Shown here piece by piece: positions 1 through 8,177 of a stretch of DNA of 64,000 nt. Source of the DNA: Ligilactobacillus salivarius DSM 20555 = ATCC 11741 (GTDB taxonomy: Bacteria; Bacillota; Bacilli; Lactobacillales; Lactobacillaceae). The stretch spans positions 38,639 to 102,638 of the forward strand of contig NZ_AYYT01000005.1 in assembly GCF_001435955.1 (NCBI RefSeq), given 5' to 3'. The notes beneath the pieces are model-generated. The model saw only the letters and a list, made by a program, of their open reading frames with translations. It was not told the DNA's origin and did not search any database. Each line of letters opens with the position of its first letter. Position 1 is the first letter of the stretch. Made by a program: the position numbers and the translations under genes.

Positions 1-1218
1 AAATTTGGCACACCTACAATTGTTTATGATGTTGCTAAAATCAAAGAACAAATTGCAAAGTTTAAAGCAGGTTTTGAAGAAGAAAATGTTAAATATCACA
101 TTTCTTATGCTAGTAAAGCTTTTTCAAGTTTAGCAATGTATGACTTGGTGGCTAAGAGTGGTATTGGAAGCGATGTTGTTTCTGGTGGAGAACTTTATGC
201 AGCTTTAAAAGGTGGAATGGATCCACAAGAGTTGGAATTTCATGGTAATAATAAATCCCGTGCTGAATTAGAAATGGCAGTTGATAGCAATGTTGGTTAT
301 ATAATTGTTGATAATTTCTATGAAATTGATTTATTAAATGAAGTACTTACAGAAAAGAATAAGACAGCTAATATTCTATTACGTTTAGCACCGGGGATTC
401 ATGCCGAAACTCATGAATATATCTCAACAGGTCAAGCTAAATCTAAATTTGGTTTTGACTTACAAAGTGGACAAGCAAGTGAAGCATTAGAAAAAACATT
501 GGCTAACCCTCGTTTTAAAGTACTAGGTGTTCACAGTCATATTGGTTCACAAATTTTTGCAACTGCTGGTTTTGTAGAGGCAGCTAAGAAATTGATGGAC
601 TTTTTGAGTGCATGGAGAGAAAAATATAATTTTACAGCTGAAGTACTTAATCTTGGTGGTGGTTTTGGAATTAGATATACAGATCAAGATGAACCATTAG
701 ATGTAAAAGATTTTGTTAAGATCATTGTTGAAGCAGTCAAAGAAAAGAGTAAGGAATTAGATTATCCAATGCCTGCTATTTGGATTGAACCTGGTCGTTC
801 AGTTGTTGGGGAAGCTGGTGTAAGTTTATACACAGTTGGTTCACGTAAAGATGTTGAAGATGTTGGAAGTTTTGTTGCAGTTGATGGTGGTATGGGTGAT
901 AATATTCGTCCAGCCTTATATGGTGCTGAATATGATGCTGTTTTAGCTAAAGATCCTAATGCACCAATCGCACAAAATGCTTCAATTGTAGGTAAGTTCT
1001 GTGAATCTGGAGATATTTTGATTAAGGATTATGATTTTCCTAAGACAGAACCTGGCGATGTGATTGCGATGCTATCGACTGGTGCTTATGGCTATGTTAT
1101 GGCAAGTAATTATAACCGTAACCCACGTCCAGCAATCGTCTTTGTTGAAGATGGCAAAGCTCGTTTAGTTGTAAAACGTGAAAGTTATGAAGATATGATT
1201 CGCAATGAAATTCTTTAA
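1..1218 (+). CDS. lysA: Diaminopimelate decarboxylase, 5'-truncated by window edge
   Basis: PLP-dependent decarboxylase of fold type III that converts meso-diaminopimelate to L-lysine, the last step of lysine synthesis, in the cytoplasm. The frame is open from base 1 and starts inside the gene (KFGTPTIVYD); the first ATG at 136 is internal. The PLP-binding lysine lies in YASKAF near base 115. Downstream are the HSHIGSQ, GGGFGIRY and EPGRS motifs of the barrel, the CESGD motif and the C-terminal GAYGYVMASNYN block, all typical of LysA. Only the first residues are missing. A GNAT gene follows within about 20 nt, suggesting cotranscription. The motif set and order separate it well from ornithine or arginine decarboxylases. 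Confidence 0.95.
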   Translation, partial: KFGTPTIVYDVAKIKEQIAKFKAGFEEENVKYHISYASKAFSSLAMYDLVAKSGIGSDVVSGGELYAALKGGMDPQELEFHGNNKSRAELEMAVDSNVGYIIVDNFYEIDLLNEVLTEKNKTANILLRLAPGIHAETHEYISTGQAKSKFGFDLQSGQASEALEKTLANPRFKVLGVHSHIGSQIFATAGFVEAAKKLMDFLSAWREKYNFTAEVLNLGGGFGIRYTDQDEPLDVKDFVKIIVEAVKEKSKELDYPMPAIWIEPGRSVVGEAGVSLYTVGSRKDVEDVGSFVAVDGGMGDNIRPALYGAEYDAVLAKDPNAPIAQNASIVGKFCESGDILIKDYDFPKTEPGDVIAMLSTGAYGYVMASNYNRNPRPAIVFVEDGKARLVVKRESYEDMIRNEIL

Positions 1219-1238
1219 TTAGCTAGGAAGTGAGCAAG

Positions 1239-1766
1239 GTGGTAGTTGAACTAAAAAAGTTAGATATGAACCATTCACTTGAGTTTTGGGAGTTGGCTTT
1301 TTCTGATCCTAAAGCAGAATGGCGAAATTGGAATGGTCCTTATTTCGATAATCACTACCCAACTAGAAAAGATTGGGTAGCTGGTAGAGAACTTGATTAT
1401 CTTGAAAATGATATGCGAAAGATAATCTATGTTGATGGTGAAATGGTCGGTTCAGTTTCTGCTTATTACGATGATGGATATCTAGAACGTTGGCTGGAAG
1501 TTGGGTTAGCGATTTATGATGAACGAAAATGGGGTCAAGGAATTGGCCGCCAAGCTCTAGAACTTTGGATTGACGAGTTATTTCAACGAATTTCGCTACC
1601 ACATGTTGGACTCACTACTTGGTCTGGAAATCAGCGTATGATGAAGTTGGCTGATAGACTGGGTTTAAAATGTGAAGGACGAATAAGAAAAGTCAGATAT
1701 TGGCAAAATACTTATTACGATTCTGTTAAATACGGTGTTTTGCGTGAAGAATGGGAAAATAGATAA
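1239..1766 (+). CDS. GNAT family N-acetyltransferase (RimJ/RimL-like)
   Basis: Predicted acetyl-CoA-dependent N-acetyltransferase of about 175 residues; substrate unknown. It has the RimJ/RimL-type layout: an N-terminal WRNWNGPYF stretch, a central beta strand, the acetyl-CoA loop in KWGQGIGRQALELW (Q/R-x-x-G-x-G/A form), and a C-terminal strand with the GLTTWSGNQRMMKLADRLG pattern that marks the N-A-x-x-x-A-x-x-x-G segment. GTG codons at 1230 and 1239 can both start it; I prefer 1239 because AGGAAG at 1225-1230 is then 8 nt away. It lies directly behind lysA and ends at a strong terminator, so it closes the lysA transcript. Confidence 0.8.
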   Translation: MVVELKKLDMNHSLEFWELAFSDPKAEWRNWNGPYFDNHYPTRKDWVAGRELDYLENDMRKIIYVDGEMVGSVSAYYDDGYLERWLEVGLAIYDERKWGQGIGRQALELWIDELFQRISLPHVGLTTWSGNQRMMKLADRLGLKCEGRIRKVRYWQNTYYDSVKYGVLREEWENR

Positions 1767-1806
1767 GAAAAAACGATTTCTAGTAATATAGAAATCGTTT
1801 TTTCTT
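1765..1806. terminator. Bidirectional intrinsic terminator
   Basis: A perfect 18-bp inverted repeat (1765-1782 with 1789-1806, 6-nt loop) begins with an A-run and ends with a T-run, so it can stop transcription both from the lysA/GNAT unit and from the convergent HAD gene. Confidence 0.9.
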
Positions 1807-1809
1807 GCA

Positions 1810-2619
1810 TTATGCTAATTTTAAGTAATCTTCAAGATATCTTGCTAGGCCATCATGTTCATTATCATATTCAGTGATATCGTTAGCGAGTGATTTTAGT
1901 TTATCAGTTCCATTTTGCATAACAACACCCCAACCAGCATAATCAATCATAGAAGCATCATTATGTTCATCGCCAAAAGCAATAATATTCTTTTTATCAA
2001 TATTGTATGTCTTAGCTAGGAAATCCACGCCTTTAGCTTTATTGACACCTTTAGGAGAAAGTTCAAGAATCGGATTCTTACCACCCCAAACACCAACTGT
2101 AATCTTATCGCCAAAGTTAGCTTTTAAAGTTTCAACAATATTAGGTAATTTGTGTTCATCAACTAACATAGTCATCGCAGAAGGATCTTTTTGCAAGTTA
2201 ATGGCATTTAAGACTTCATTTGCTTTCAAAGTTGATGGAAAGAAATCTGGAATAATATTATTAGGTTGATCAGCTAAAGCATAGTTTTTACTTTCGGCAG
2301 CGACAATCTTGATTCCAAGTTTTTCTTTTTCAGCTACTAAATCAAGTGCGATATCTTTAGAAAAAGTTTCAATGTATTCTTTATCCCAATTTTTATGTGG
2401 AATATGTCCTAAAGCACCGTTGAAATTAATCATCGGAGTAGGAATATTCAATTCATCGTAAAAGTTTTCAGAAATACGATTAGGACGACCAGTCACGATT
2501 GAAACGATATGGCCAGCTTGGGCAGCTTTTTGTAAAACTTCTTTAGTATATGATGAAATTTTAGATTCGTTATTTAAAGTTGTTCCGTCTAAGTCAATCG
2601 CAATTAACTTTCTTTCCAA
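1810..2619 (-). CDS. Cof-type HAD-IIB sugar-phosphatase-like hydrolase
   Basis: Cytoplasmic haloacid dehalogenase-superfamily phosphatase of the Cof/YkrA type (about 270 residues, the usual size), acting on small phosphorylated metabolites that cannot be named from sequence. Motif I DLDGT supplies the nucleophile and acid/base aspartates at the N terminus; motif II is TGR; motif III lysine is in GVNKAKG; motif IV is FGDEHNDASM. The C2 cap lies between motifs II and III. A GTG at 2628 sits only 1 nt from the AAGGA at 2630-2634, whereas TTG at 2619 has 10 nt spacing, so TTG is chosen; the GTG start would add three residues. It is a single-gene unit convergent with lysA-GNAT. Confidence 0.85.
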   Translation of the reverse strand: MERKLIAIDLDGTTLNNESKISSYTKEVLQKAAQAGHIVSIVTGRPNRISENFYDELNIPTPMINFNGALGHIPHKNWDKEYIETFSKDIALDLVAEKEKLGIKIVAAESKNYALADQPNNIIPDFFPSTLKANEVLNAINLQKDPSAMTMLVDEHKLPNIVETLKANFGDKITVGVWGGKNPILELSPKGVNKAKGVDFLAKTYNIDKKNIIAFGDEHNDASMIDYAGWGVVMQNGTDKLKSLANDITEYDNEHDGLARYLEDYLKLA

Positions 2620-2766
2620 ATTATTCACGTCCTTAATCTTAATTTTTACCTGTAATAAAAACAGTAACGTTTTAAATTTAACATAAAGCTGTTAGAAATA
2701 CTAGAGAGAAGTAAAGAGTTCGTTGTATAATTAATTCATTATATAGTAAGAAAAGAGGCGGAGTTC

Positions 2767-3540
2767 ATGATTTCTATTAGTACAAAAGAAATTAATGATT
2801 TACCAATCCTAGAAATTTGCGATAGTGAGAAATTAGGTGAAGAATTACCACTTGTCTTTTTCTATCATGGTTGGACTGGATGTAAAGAAAGAGTTTTAAC
2901 TCAAGGTTATGAGATTGCTAAAAAAGGATTTAGAGTAATTTTACCGGATGCTTTATATCATGGAGATCGTCAAGAGGGCGATGTAAAAGGGCATGTTCTT
3001 GAATTTTGGAAAATTGTCTTAAATTCAGTTAAGGAATTTCCAACTTTGGTTGATTACTATCGTGAAAATGTTGGAATTAAAGATGGTTTTGTAGGAGTTA
3101 GTGGTTTATCAATAGGTGGGATAACAACTAACGCTTTAATGACAACATATCCATGGATAAATGCAGGAGTTTGCCTAATGGGTAGTCCTAAACCAGTTAA
3201 ATTTGCGAAGAAATTAGTTGCTGATGCGGCTACACAAGTTAAAGGAATGCCTGATACTGAAGTTGATAAGCAAATTTCAGCTTTAGAACCATTTGATTTA
3301 TCCTTGAATTTAGAGAAATTAGCTAGTCGTCCGCTTCATTTTTGGCATGGTACAGCAGATAAAATGGTACCTTACCAAGATACAGTGGACTTTTATCGCG
3401 AAAACATAGGTAAAAGTTATACAGAAAATGTTACTTTAACCAAAACAGAGAATGCGGGTCATAAAGTCAGCCAAGAAACAACTTTAGAAATGGCAAATAA
3501 ATTTAATCAATATTATCAAAAGTTTGTCGGTAAGAGGTAA
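2767..3540 (+). CDS. Alpha/beta hydrolase (prolyl-oligopeptidase/dienelactone-like esterase)
   Basis: Predicted cytoplasmic serine hydrolase of 257 residues. Visible elements are the oxyanion-hole HGWTG near residue 34, the nucleophile elbow GLSIGG near 116, an aspartate in FWHGTADKMVP near 205 and a histidine in NAGHKVSQ near 235, giving a complete Ser-Asp-His triad. Length and the YHGDR motif resemble the YtmA-like family of Firmicutes; the substrate is unknown. ATG at 2767 follows a GAGGCGGAG site. It begins a tightly spaced run (8-22 nt gaps) with a membrane protein, rsmF and a GNAT gene that ends at the terminator at 6453. Confidence 0.85.
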   Translation: MISISTKEINDLPILEICDSEKLGEELPLVFFYHGWTGCKERVLTQGYEIAKKGFRVILPDALYHGDRQEGDVKGHVLEFWKIVLNSVKEFPTLVDYYRENVGIKDGFVGVSGLSIGGITTNALMTTYPWINAGVCLMGSPKPVKFAKKLVADAATQVKGMPDTEVDKQISALEPFDLSLNLEKLASRPLHFWHGTADKMVPYQDTVDFYRENIGKSYTENVTLTKTENAGHKVSQETTLEMANKFNQYYQKFVGKR

Positions 3541-3548
3541 GCAGAATC

Positions 3549-4526
3549 ATGAGAATATTTAGAAATAAGTTGTTGATCATTTTATATGTCTGCTTATTAG
3601 CTTTTTGTAGTGTTTGGGTGTTCTTTAAGATTCAAGAACGCGATATTGTTAATCAATTGAACAATCATAACCTTTCACAAAATGCCTATGAAGTAGTGAT
3701 GAAAGGAACAACTTCTTTGGAAGATATTAATAATAAGATTTCTAAGTCTAGCAAAATTGATGATGTTCAAGTTCATTATCAAGATAAGAAGAATAGTAAT
3801 CTAACTTATTTCTTTGGAAAAGGTGATTACAGCACTACACCAATGGTTTCTGGCAGTTTTTTTGCTGATAATGACTTTAATTCAGAAGTTACAGTAGCTT
3901 TAGTAGGAAAGAATATCGCTAAAAAACTATACAAACCTAAAGATCAAGATTATTTAAAAGTAAACTCAGGCTATTTACCAGTATTAGGAGTTATGGGAGA
4001 AAAACGAAGCTCTTCAAGTTTAGATGATCAGATCTTTATTTCAGGTGCAATTTCAACTTTAAAGACTTTAACAAGTAATGATTATCGAATTGTGATAGAT
4101 TCTGAAAAGCCTTTAGATGCAAAAGTTATTAAACATGTCTTAGGTGCCAAAGAAGTTAAGACAATGTTTACTAACTCATTGGGTATTCCTAAGGGTGTAT
4201 GGTTAACTTCCTTAGTTCGTAAATTAGTTGCGCTATTGTTTATTTTTGCGGCTTTCTTGGCAGAAGCAATTTTATGGGGTGTATCTTACAAGAGAAGATA
4301 TGCTATTGCACGTGCAACTGTTAATCGCGCAACTTTCCAAGAGTGGCAAGTCTTTACGATTTTAGCAATTGTAGGAATGATTGCAGGGACAATTTTAGGT
4401 TTGATATACTTTACTCTATACAGTTATACTGGAACTATTATTTTTAACTCCTTAATGTTAATAATCGGAAGTATCGTTTGTTACTTAACTATTTATGATA
4501 GAATAAAAAAACAAGTAAAGGAATAG
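3549..4526 (+). CDS. Membrane protein resembling a reduced FtsX/MacB-type permease
   Basis: A 325-residue protein with an N-terminal hydrophobic helix (about 7-27), a long extracytoplasmic part (about 30-215) and three C-terminal helices (about 222-245, 272-295, 298-320). This order (TM1, large outer domain, three TMs) is that of FtsX/MacB permeases, and the outer domain shows the MacB-like pattern of a permitted-site loop (MVSGSFFADNDF, VALVGKNIAKKLY). No ATPase partner is adjacent, so transport is not established; it could be an orphan permease-like sensor. It sits 8 nt after the hydrolase and 9 nt before rsmF. The family assignment is an inference from topology and motif pattern. Confidence 0.55.
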   Translation: MRIFRNKLLIILYVCLLAFCSVWVFFKIQERDIVNQLNNHNLSQNAYEVVMKGTTSLEDINNKISKSSKIDDVQVHYQDKKNSNLTYFFGKGDYSTTPMVSGSFFADNDFNSEVTVALVGKNIAKKLYKPKDQDYLKVNSGYLPVLGVMGEKRSSSSLDDQIFISGAISTLKTLTSNDYRIVIDSEKPLDAKVIKHVLGAKEVKTMFTNSLGIPKGVWLTSLVRKLVALLFIFAAFLAEAILWGVSYKRRYAIARATVNRATFQEWQVFTILAIVGMIAGTILGLIYFTLYSYTGTIIFNSLMLIIGSIVCYLTIYDRIKKQVKE

Positions 4527-4535
4527 ATTAGAAGA

Positions 4536-5906
4536 ATGGATTTACCTAAAGAGTTTATTGAGAAATATCAAAAATTATTGGGCGATGAAGCTGAGGCATT
4601 CTTAGCTAGTTTGGATGAAAAAAGCGTGATTGGTTTTCGTCTAAATCCTTTGAAACGTCATTATAAAGATGTAGATTATGATTTAACTGCTAGTGTTCCT
4701 TTTGCGCAAGATGGATTTATCGGCAAAGTAAGTGGGCGTTCATTAGAACATCAAGCAGGTTATGTATATAGTCAAGATTTAAGTGCGATGTATGTAGCGG
4801 CAGTGGCAAATGCTCAACCAGGGGATAAGGTGTTGGATTTGTGTGCAGCACCTGGAGGAAAATCTACACAACTTGCTGAACAACTCAACAATCAAGGGTT
4901 ATTGGTAAGTAATGAAATTAATACTAAACGTGCTAAAATCCTAGCAGAAAATATGGAACGTATAGGTGCCAAGAATGTAATTATCACTAATGAATCACCA
5001 GATAATCTTGCGAAAGTATTCAAGGGATACTTTGACAAGATTGTAGTTGATGCGCCTTGTTCTGGAGAAGGAATGTTTCGTAAGGATCATAGTGCAGTTA
5101 AGTATTGGCATAAGGACTATCCTGCTGAGTGTGCTCGTCGACAGAAATTAATTCTAGAAGAAGCAATGAAAATGCTCAAAACTGGGGGAGAGTTGGTTTA
5201 TTCAACTTGTACATTTGCTCCAGAAGAAGACGAGCAAATTGTAGCTTGGTTGTTAGAAAACTATGATCTAACTTTAGAACCAATTACTAAATATGATGGT
5301 ATGGATAGTGGTCGCCCAGAATTTGCAGATGGCAATGAAGACTTAACAAAGACAATTCGTTTAATGCCACATCATTTTGAAGGTGAGGGACAATTTTTAG
5401 CTAAGTTAAAATTTAATGGTGAAGCTGCAAGTGTAGCTAAAAAGAAAGCTAAGAAGAAAAAGAAAAGCAAAACTATTTCAGCTGATGAATTGGATTTATG
5501 GCATAAATTTGTATCTGATTTTTCAAGTCAGGAATTGAATTTTGCTGATCAAGATTTACGTATTAATGGCGACTATCTTTACTATTACAATAAAGATTGG
5601 TTAGATATTAATAAGTTAAAATATGTTCGACCAGGTTTGATGTTGGGGACTTTCAAGAAGAATCGCTTTGAACCTAGTTATGCCTTGGCTTTGGCAGTAC
5701 AGGAAGCTGCTGAAGAAAATGTAATTGAATTATCTAAAGATCAATGGGCAGAATACGTAGCAGGTAACACTATATTTTTGAGTGGTAACACTAGAAAAAA
5801 TGGCTGGTATTTATTACGTTGTGAAGAAAAGAATTTTGCATTTGGCAAATTAGTTAATGGAACTATAAAGAACTTTTTCCCTAAAGGATTAAGATTTCAA
5901 GCTTGA
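4536..5906 (+). CDS. rsmF: 16S rRNA m5C methyltransferase RsmF-like
   Basis: SAM-dependent RNA cytosine-5 methyltransferase of the RsmB/RsmF group. The SAM site is LDLCAAPGGKSTQ near residue 100; motif IV DAPCSGEGMFRKD near 172 and motif VI YSTCTFAPEEDE near 223 carry the two cysteines used for catalysis and release. A lysine-rich linker (about 303-313) leads to a C-terminal RsmF/YebU-like domain with FAFGKLVNGTIKNFFPKGLR. The length of 456 fits the RsmF group of lactobacilli. It is expected to modify 16S rRNA in the cytoplasm; the exact cytosine is inferred from the family only. Confidence 0.88.
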   Translation: MDLPKEFIEKYQKLLGDEAEAFLASLDEKSVIGFRLNPLKRHYKDVDYDLTASVPFAQDGFIGKVSGRSLEHQAGYVYSQDLSAMYVAAVANAQPGDKVLDLCAAPGGKSTQLAEQLNNQGLLVSNEINTKRAKILAENMERIGAKNVIITNESPDNLAKVFKGYFDKIVVDAPCSGEGMFRKDHSAVKYWHKDYPAECARRQKLILEEAMKMLKTGGELVYSTCTFAPEEDEQIVAWLLENYDLTLEPITKYDGMDSGRPEFADGNEDLTKTIRLMPHHFEGEGQFLAKLKFNGEAASVAKKKAKKKKKSKTISADELDLWHKFVSDFSSQELNFADQDLRINGDYLYYYNKDWLDINKLKYVRPGLMLGTFKKNRFEPSYALALAVQEAAEENVIELSKDQWAEYVAGNTIFLSGNTRKNGWYLLRCEEKNFAFGKLVNGTIKNFFPKGLRFQA

Positions 5907-5928
5907 AGCAGGAAAGAAGACTTACTAT

Positions 5929-6444
5929 ATGAGTATCAAAGAAATAAGTAATAGTGCTAAAGACATTAAGGCATTACAAGCAATAGCTAAGCAAACTTTT
6001 ACTGAGACATTTGGTAGTCAAAATACTGCTGAAGATTTGGCGAAGTTTCTCAATGAAGAATATGATTTTGACAAGTTAAAAGCTGAAGTGGAAAATCCAG
6101 AATCATTTTATTACTTCTATTATTTTGAGGATGAACTTGCGGGGTATTTAAAATTGAATGTTGGTGCAGCGCAAACAGAATCAGATTATCCAGAAGCGTT
6201 AGAAATTCAAAGGATATACGTATTACAAAAATATCAAGGAAAAAGAATTGGTCTAGCTATGATGCAACAAGCGTTAGCAGTAGCAGAAGAATTAAAGAAA
6301 CCCCAAGTTTGGCTAGGTGTTTGGGAAAATAACTTTAAGGCGCAAGCTTTTTATCAAAAATCTGGTTTCAAAAAAGTTGGCTCACATGATTTTATTTTGG
6401 GCGATGATAGACAAACAGATTATATTTTGTTAAAAACTTTATAA
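5929..6444 (+). CDS. GNAT family N-acetyltransferase
   Basis: Acetyltransferase of 171 residues. The acetyl-CoA binding strand-loop is IQRIYVLQKYQGKRIGLAMMQQAL (Q-x-x-R/G-x-G/A form, about 104-127), followed by the VWLGVWENNFKAQAFYQKSGF segment (about 138-158) typical of GNATs of the PaiA type, including the asparagine-alanine-tyrosine pattern. The substrate cannot be told; PaiA-like enzymes often take polyamines, but this is only a family analogy. ATG at 5929 lies 22 nt after rsmF, and the gene ends 8 nt before a terminator, so it is the last gene of the 2767-6444 run. Confidence 0.8.
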   Translation: MSIKEISNSAKDIKALQAIAKQTFTETFGSQNTAEDLAKFLNEEYDFDKLKAEVENPESFYYFYYFEDELAGYLKLNVGAAQTESDYPEALEIQRIYVLQKYQGKRIGLAMMQQALAVAEELKKPQVWLGVWENNFKAQAFYQKSGFKKVGSHDFILGDDRQTDYILLKTL

Positions 6445-6452
6445 AGGAATGA

Positions 6453-6484
6453 AGGCTATATCAGGATTGGTATAGTCTTTTTTC
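6453..6484 (+). terminator. Intrinsic terminator after GNAT gene
   Basis: An 8-bp stem (6453-6460 with 6471-6478, one G-U pair) with a 10-nt loop is followed by a T-run. It separates the housekeeping run from the exopolysaccharide operon. Confidence 0.75.
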
Positions 6485-6487
6485 AAG

Positions 6488-6516
6488 TTGTATTATATAA
6501 ATATCTATACTATAAT
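6488..6516 (+). promoter_or_regulatory. Promoter of exopolysaccharide operon
   Basis: TTGTAT (6488-6493) is separated by exactly 17 bp from TATAAT (6511-6516), a good sigma-A match. It would start transcription near 6523 and give a leader of about 220 nt before wzd. No LytR/EpsA-type regulator gene precedes the cluster. Confidence 0.6.
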
Positions 6517-6522
6517 ATATTT

Positions 6523-6746
6523 AGAAAAAGTAATGTAATTTAAATTATTTAATAGAAGGGATTTAGAAAAATTTATTTTAATGAGTGTTAAGGTGTATGT
6601 GACTATATAGTTATAATTGGCGATGAGGACAGTTTTAAAAGTAAATAATTTAATTGAATTAGCTAAGCAGTAATCAAAACCATGACTTTATCACTTTAGT
6701 TAGGGTTGATTACTGCTTTTTTCATAATAATTGTTGAGGTGGTAGT
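6523..6746 (+). promoter_or_regulatory. EPS operon leader with terminator-like hairpin (candidate attenuator)
   Basis: The leader contains a perfect 13-bp stem (6665-6677 with 6706-6718) directly followed by a T-run to 6722, which has the form of an intrinsic terminator. It lies inside the presumed transcript, 24 nt before the wzd start codon. A nine-codon ORF starts at 6581 without a convincing ribosome-binding site. No known riboswitch consensus was recognised. The arrangement suggests that the long operon is controlled by termination or antitermination, but a competing antiterminator was not identified by eye. The alternative is that it ends a small untranslated RNA and a second promoter serves wzd. 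Confidence 0.55.
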
Positions 6747-7490
6747 ATGGATAACATAAAAAAAGAATATCGAGAACTCGATTTATTCGAAATATTCCAA
6801 ATGTTATTGCGGCATTGGTGGATAATTTTACTGAGCGGTCTTTTATGCGGATTGGCAGCGTTTACCTATAGTAAGTTTGCGGTTGTTCCTCAGTATACTT
6901 CAGTTACGAAAATCTATCTATCCAATAAGTTAACGGAAAACCAGACTAATCCCACTCCTTCAACAGAGTTAATAAAAGACTATGAAGAAATGGTAAAAAG
7001 TCGAGCTGTTTTAGAGAATATTATCGAAAAACAGGATCTACGCTATAGTTATGGTGAATTAAGTAAGAAAGTTAATGCAGAAAATAAAGATGAAACTCAA
7101 ATCATTAGCATAAGTGTTACTGATCCTAATCCAGTTGTGGCGCAGAGATTGGCCAATAGTATTCGCGATGAATCGATTAAACATGTTACAAAAGTTATGA
7201 AAGTTATTTCCGTTGGTGTGGTAGATAAAGCCAATTATCCTCAAAGTCAATCATATCCAATTACAATAAAATGGATTGAATACGGATTTTTAATTGGTTT
7301 TGTATTATCAATTGGGGTACTTTTGATACGCTTCATCTTAGATGACACAATTAAGACAAGCGAAGATGTTGAAAAGTATCTAGGATTGAGTACCTTAGCT
7401 GTAATTCCTAAGATTAGTGATAGTAATAATAAGAAGAAATACTATGGAAATTATGGTAAAGGTAAGAGCAAACGGAGAAAGAGGGTGTGA
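6747..7490 (+). CDS. wzd: Polysaccharide chain-length modulator / tyrosine kinase adaptor (Wzd/CpsC)
   Basis: A 247-residue Wzz-domain protein with transmembrane helices at about 22-45 and 175-198 that flank an extracellular domain; the short cytoplasmic C terminus activates the Wze kinase in this family. The QYTSVTKIYLSNK segment and the NPVVAQRLANSI pattern are typical of CpsC/Wzd. Its tail is unusually basic and Tyr/Gly-rich (KKYYGNYGKGKSKRRKRV). ATG at 6747 follows GAGGTGG. It is the first gene of the EPS operon and lies 4 nt before the kinase gene, as in capsule clusters with Wzd/Wze systems. Confidence 0.9.
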   Translation: MDNIKKEYRELDLFEIFQMLLRHWWIILLSGLLCGLAAFTYSKFAVVPQYTSVTKIYLSNKLTENQTNPTPSTELIKDYEEMVKSRAVLENIIEKQDLRYSYGELSKKVNAENKDETQIISISVTDPNPVVAQRLANSIRDESIKHVTKVMKVISVGVVDKANYPQSQSYPITIKWIEYGFLIGFVLSIGVLLIRFILDDTIKTSEDVEKYLGLSTLAVIPKISDSNNKKKYYGNYGKGKSKRRKRV

Positions 7491-7494
7491 GTGG

Positions 7495-8157
7495 ATGCAA
7501 AAGTTTGAGTTGCGTTTAGATGATATTGATTTTCAAAGTCAAGAATCATTTAAAACTTTAAGATTCAATGTTGAATTTTCTGGAGAGAAGAATCAAGTGT
7601 TTTATATAACTAGTACATATCCAAATGAAGGTAAAAGTACAGTTTCATTAGAGTTAGCCTTAGCTTTCTCTGATAATGGAAAAAAAGCATTGTTAATAGA
7701 TGCGGATTTAAGAAAGTCAGTTTCAAGACAGTTAATTCGTACTGGTAGTATTGAGATGGGACTATCAGATTACTTAGTAGGCAGAGCACAATTTGATGAT
7801 GTGATCGCTCAAAGTAATATAGAAAACTTTAGTATGATATTTTCTGGACCAGTTCCACCTAATCCAAGTGAAATATTGGATGGAGAAAGATTTAAGCATT
7901 TAATAGAAACTGTTAAAGAAAAATTCGATATTGTTATCATTGATACGCCACCAATGGGAAGTGTCATTGATGCAGCAGTGATTGCTAAAAATTGTGATGG
8001 TGGCATTATTGTAATTAATAGTGGACAAGCTAGTTATCGACAAATTAGAAAAACTAAAGAACAATTGGAACGTGCTGATAGTAAAATCATCGGATGTGTC
8101 TTAAATAAAGTAGATGCTTCCAATAATGATTACTACTACGGTTACTACCATAAATAA
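7495..8157 (+). CDS. wze: Capsular polysaccharide tyrosine-protein kinase (Wze/CpsD)
   Basis: Cytoplasmic bacterial tyrosine kinase of 220 residues that works with Wzd to control polymerisation and export. Walker A is in STYPNEGKST (about 43-52), Walker A' in ALLIDADLRK (about 71-80) and Walker B in IVIIDTPP (about 148-155). The C terminus carries the tyrosine cluster YYYGYYHK that is autophosphorylated. ATG at 7495 is preferred over the longer frame reaching back into wzd because GAGAAAGAGGG lies at a suitable distance. No PHP-type phosphatase gene (Wzh/CpsB), the usual third partner, is found in the cluster, which is noteworthy. Confidence 0.9.
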   Translation: MQKFELRLDDIDFQSQESFKTLRFNVEFSGEKNQVFYITSTYPNEGKSTVSLELALAFSDNGKKALLIDADLRKSVSRQLIRTGSIEMGLSDYLVGRAQFDDVIAQSNIENFSMIFSGPVPPNPSEILDGERFKHLIETVKEKFDIVIIDTPPMGSVIDAAVIAKNCDGGIIVINSGQASYRQIRKTKEQLERADSKIIGCVLNKVDASNNDYYYGYYHK

Positions 8158-8161
8158 GCGT

Positions 8162-8173
8162 GGGGGGGGGGGG
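8162..8173 (+). repeat. Twelve-G homopolymer at the start of the EPS dehydratase gene
   Basis: A run of 12 G lies between the wze stop and the ATG at 8178, in AT-rich surroundings. It sits where the ribosome-binding site must be and also within a possible GTG-started N-terminal extension from 8160. Homopolymers of this length are prone to slipped-strand changes. Confidence 0.9.
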
Positions 8174-8177
8174 AACT

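Noticed and set aside
6581..6610. Leader peptide in the EPS leader
   Set aside because: Nine codons without a convincing ribosome-binding site and no repeated codon type.
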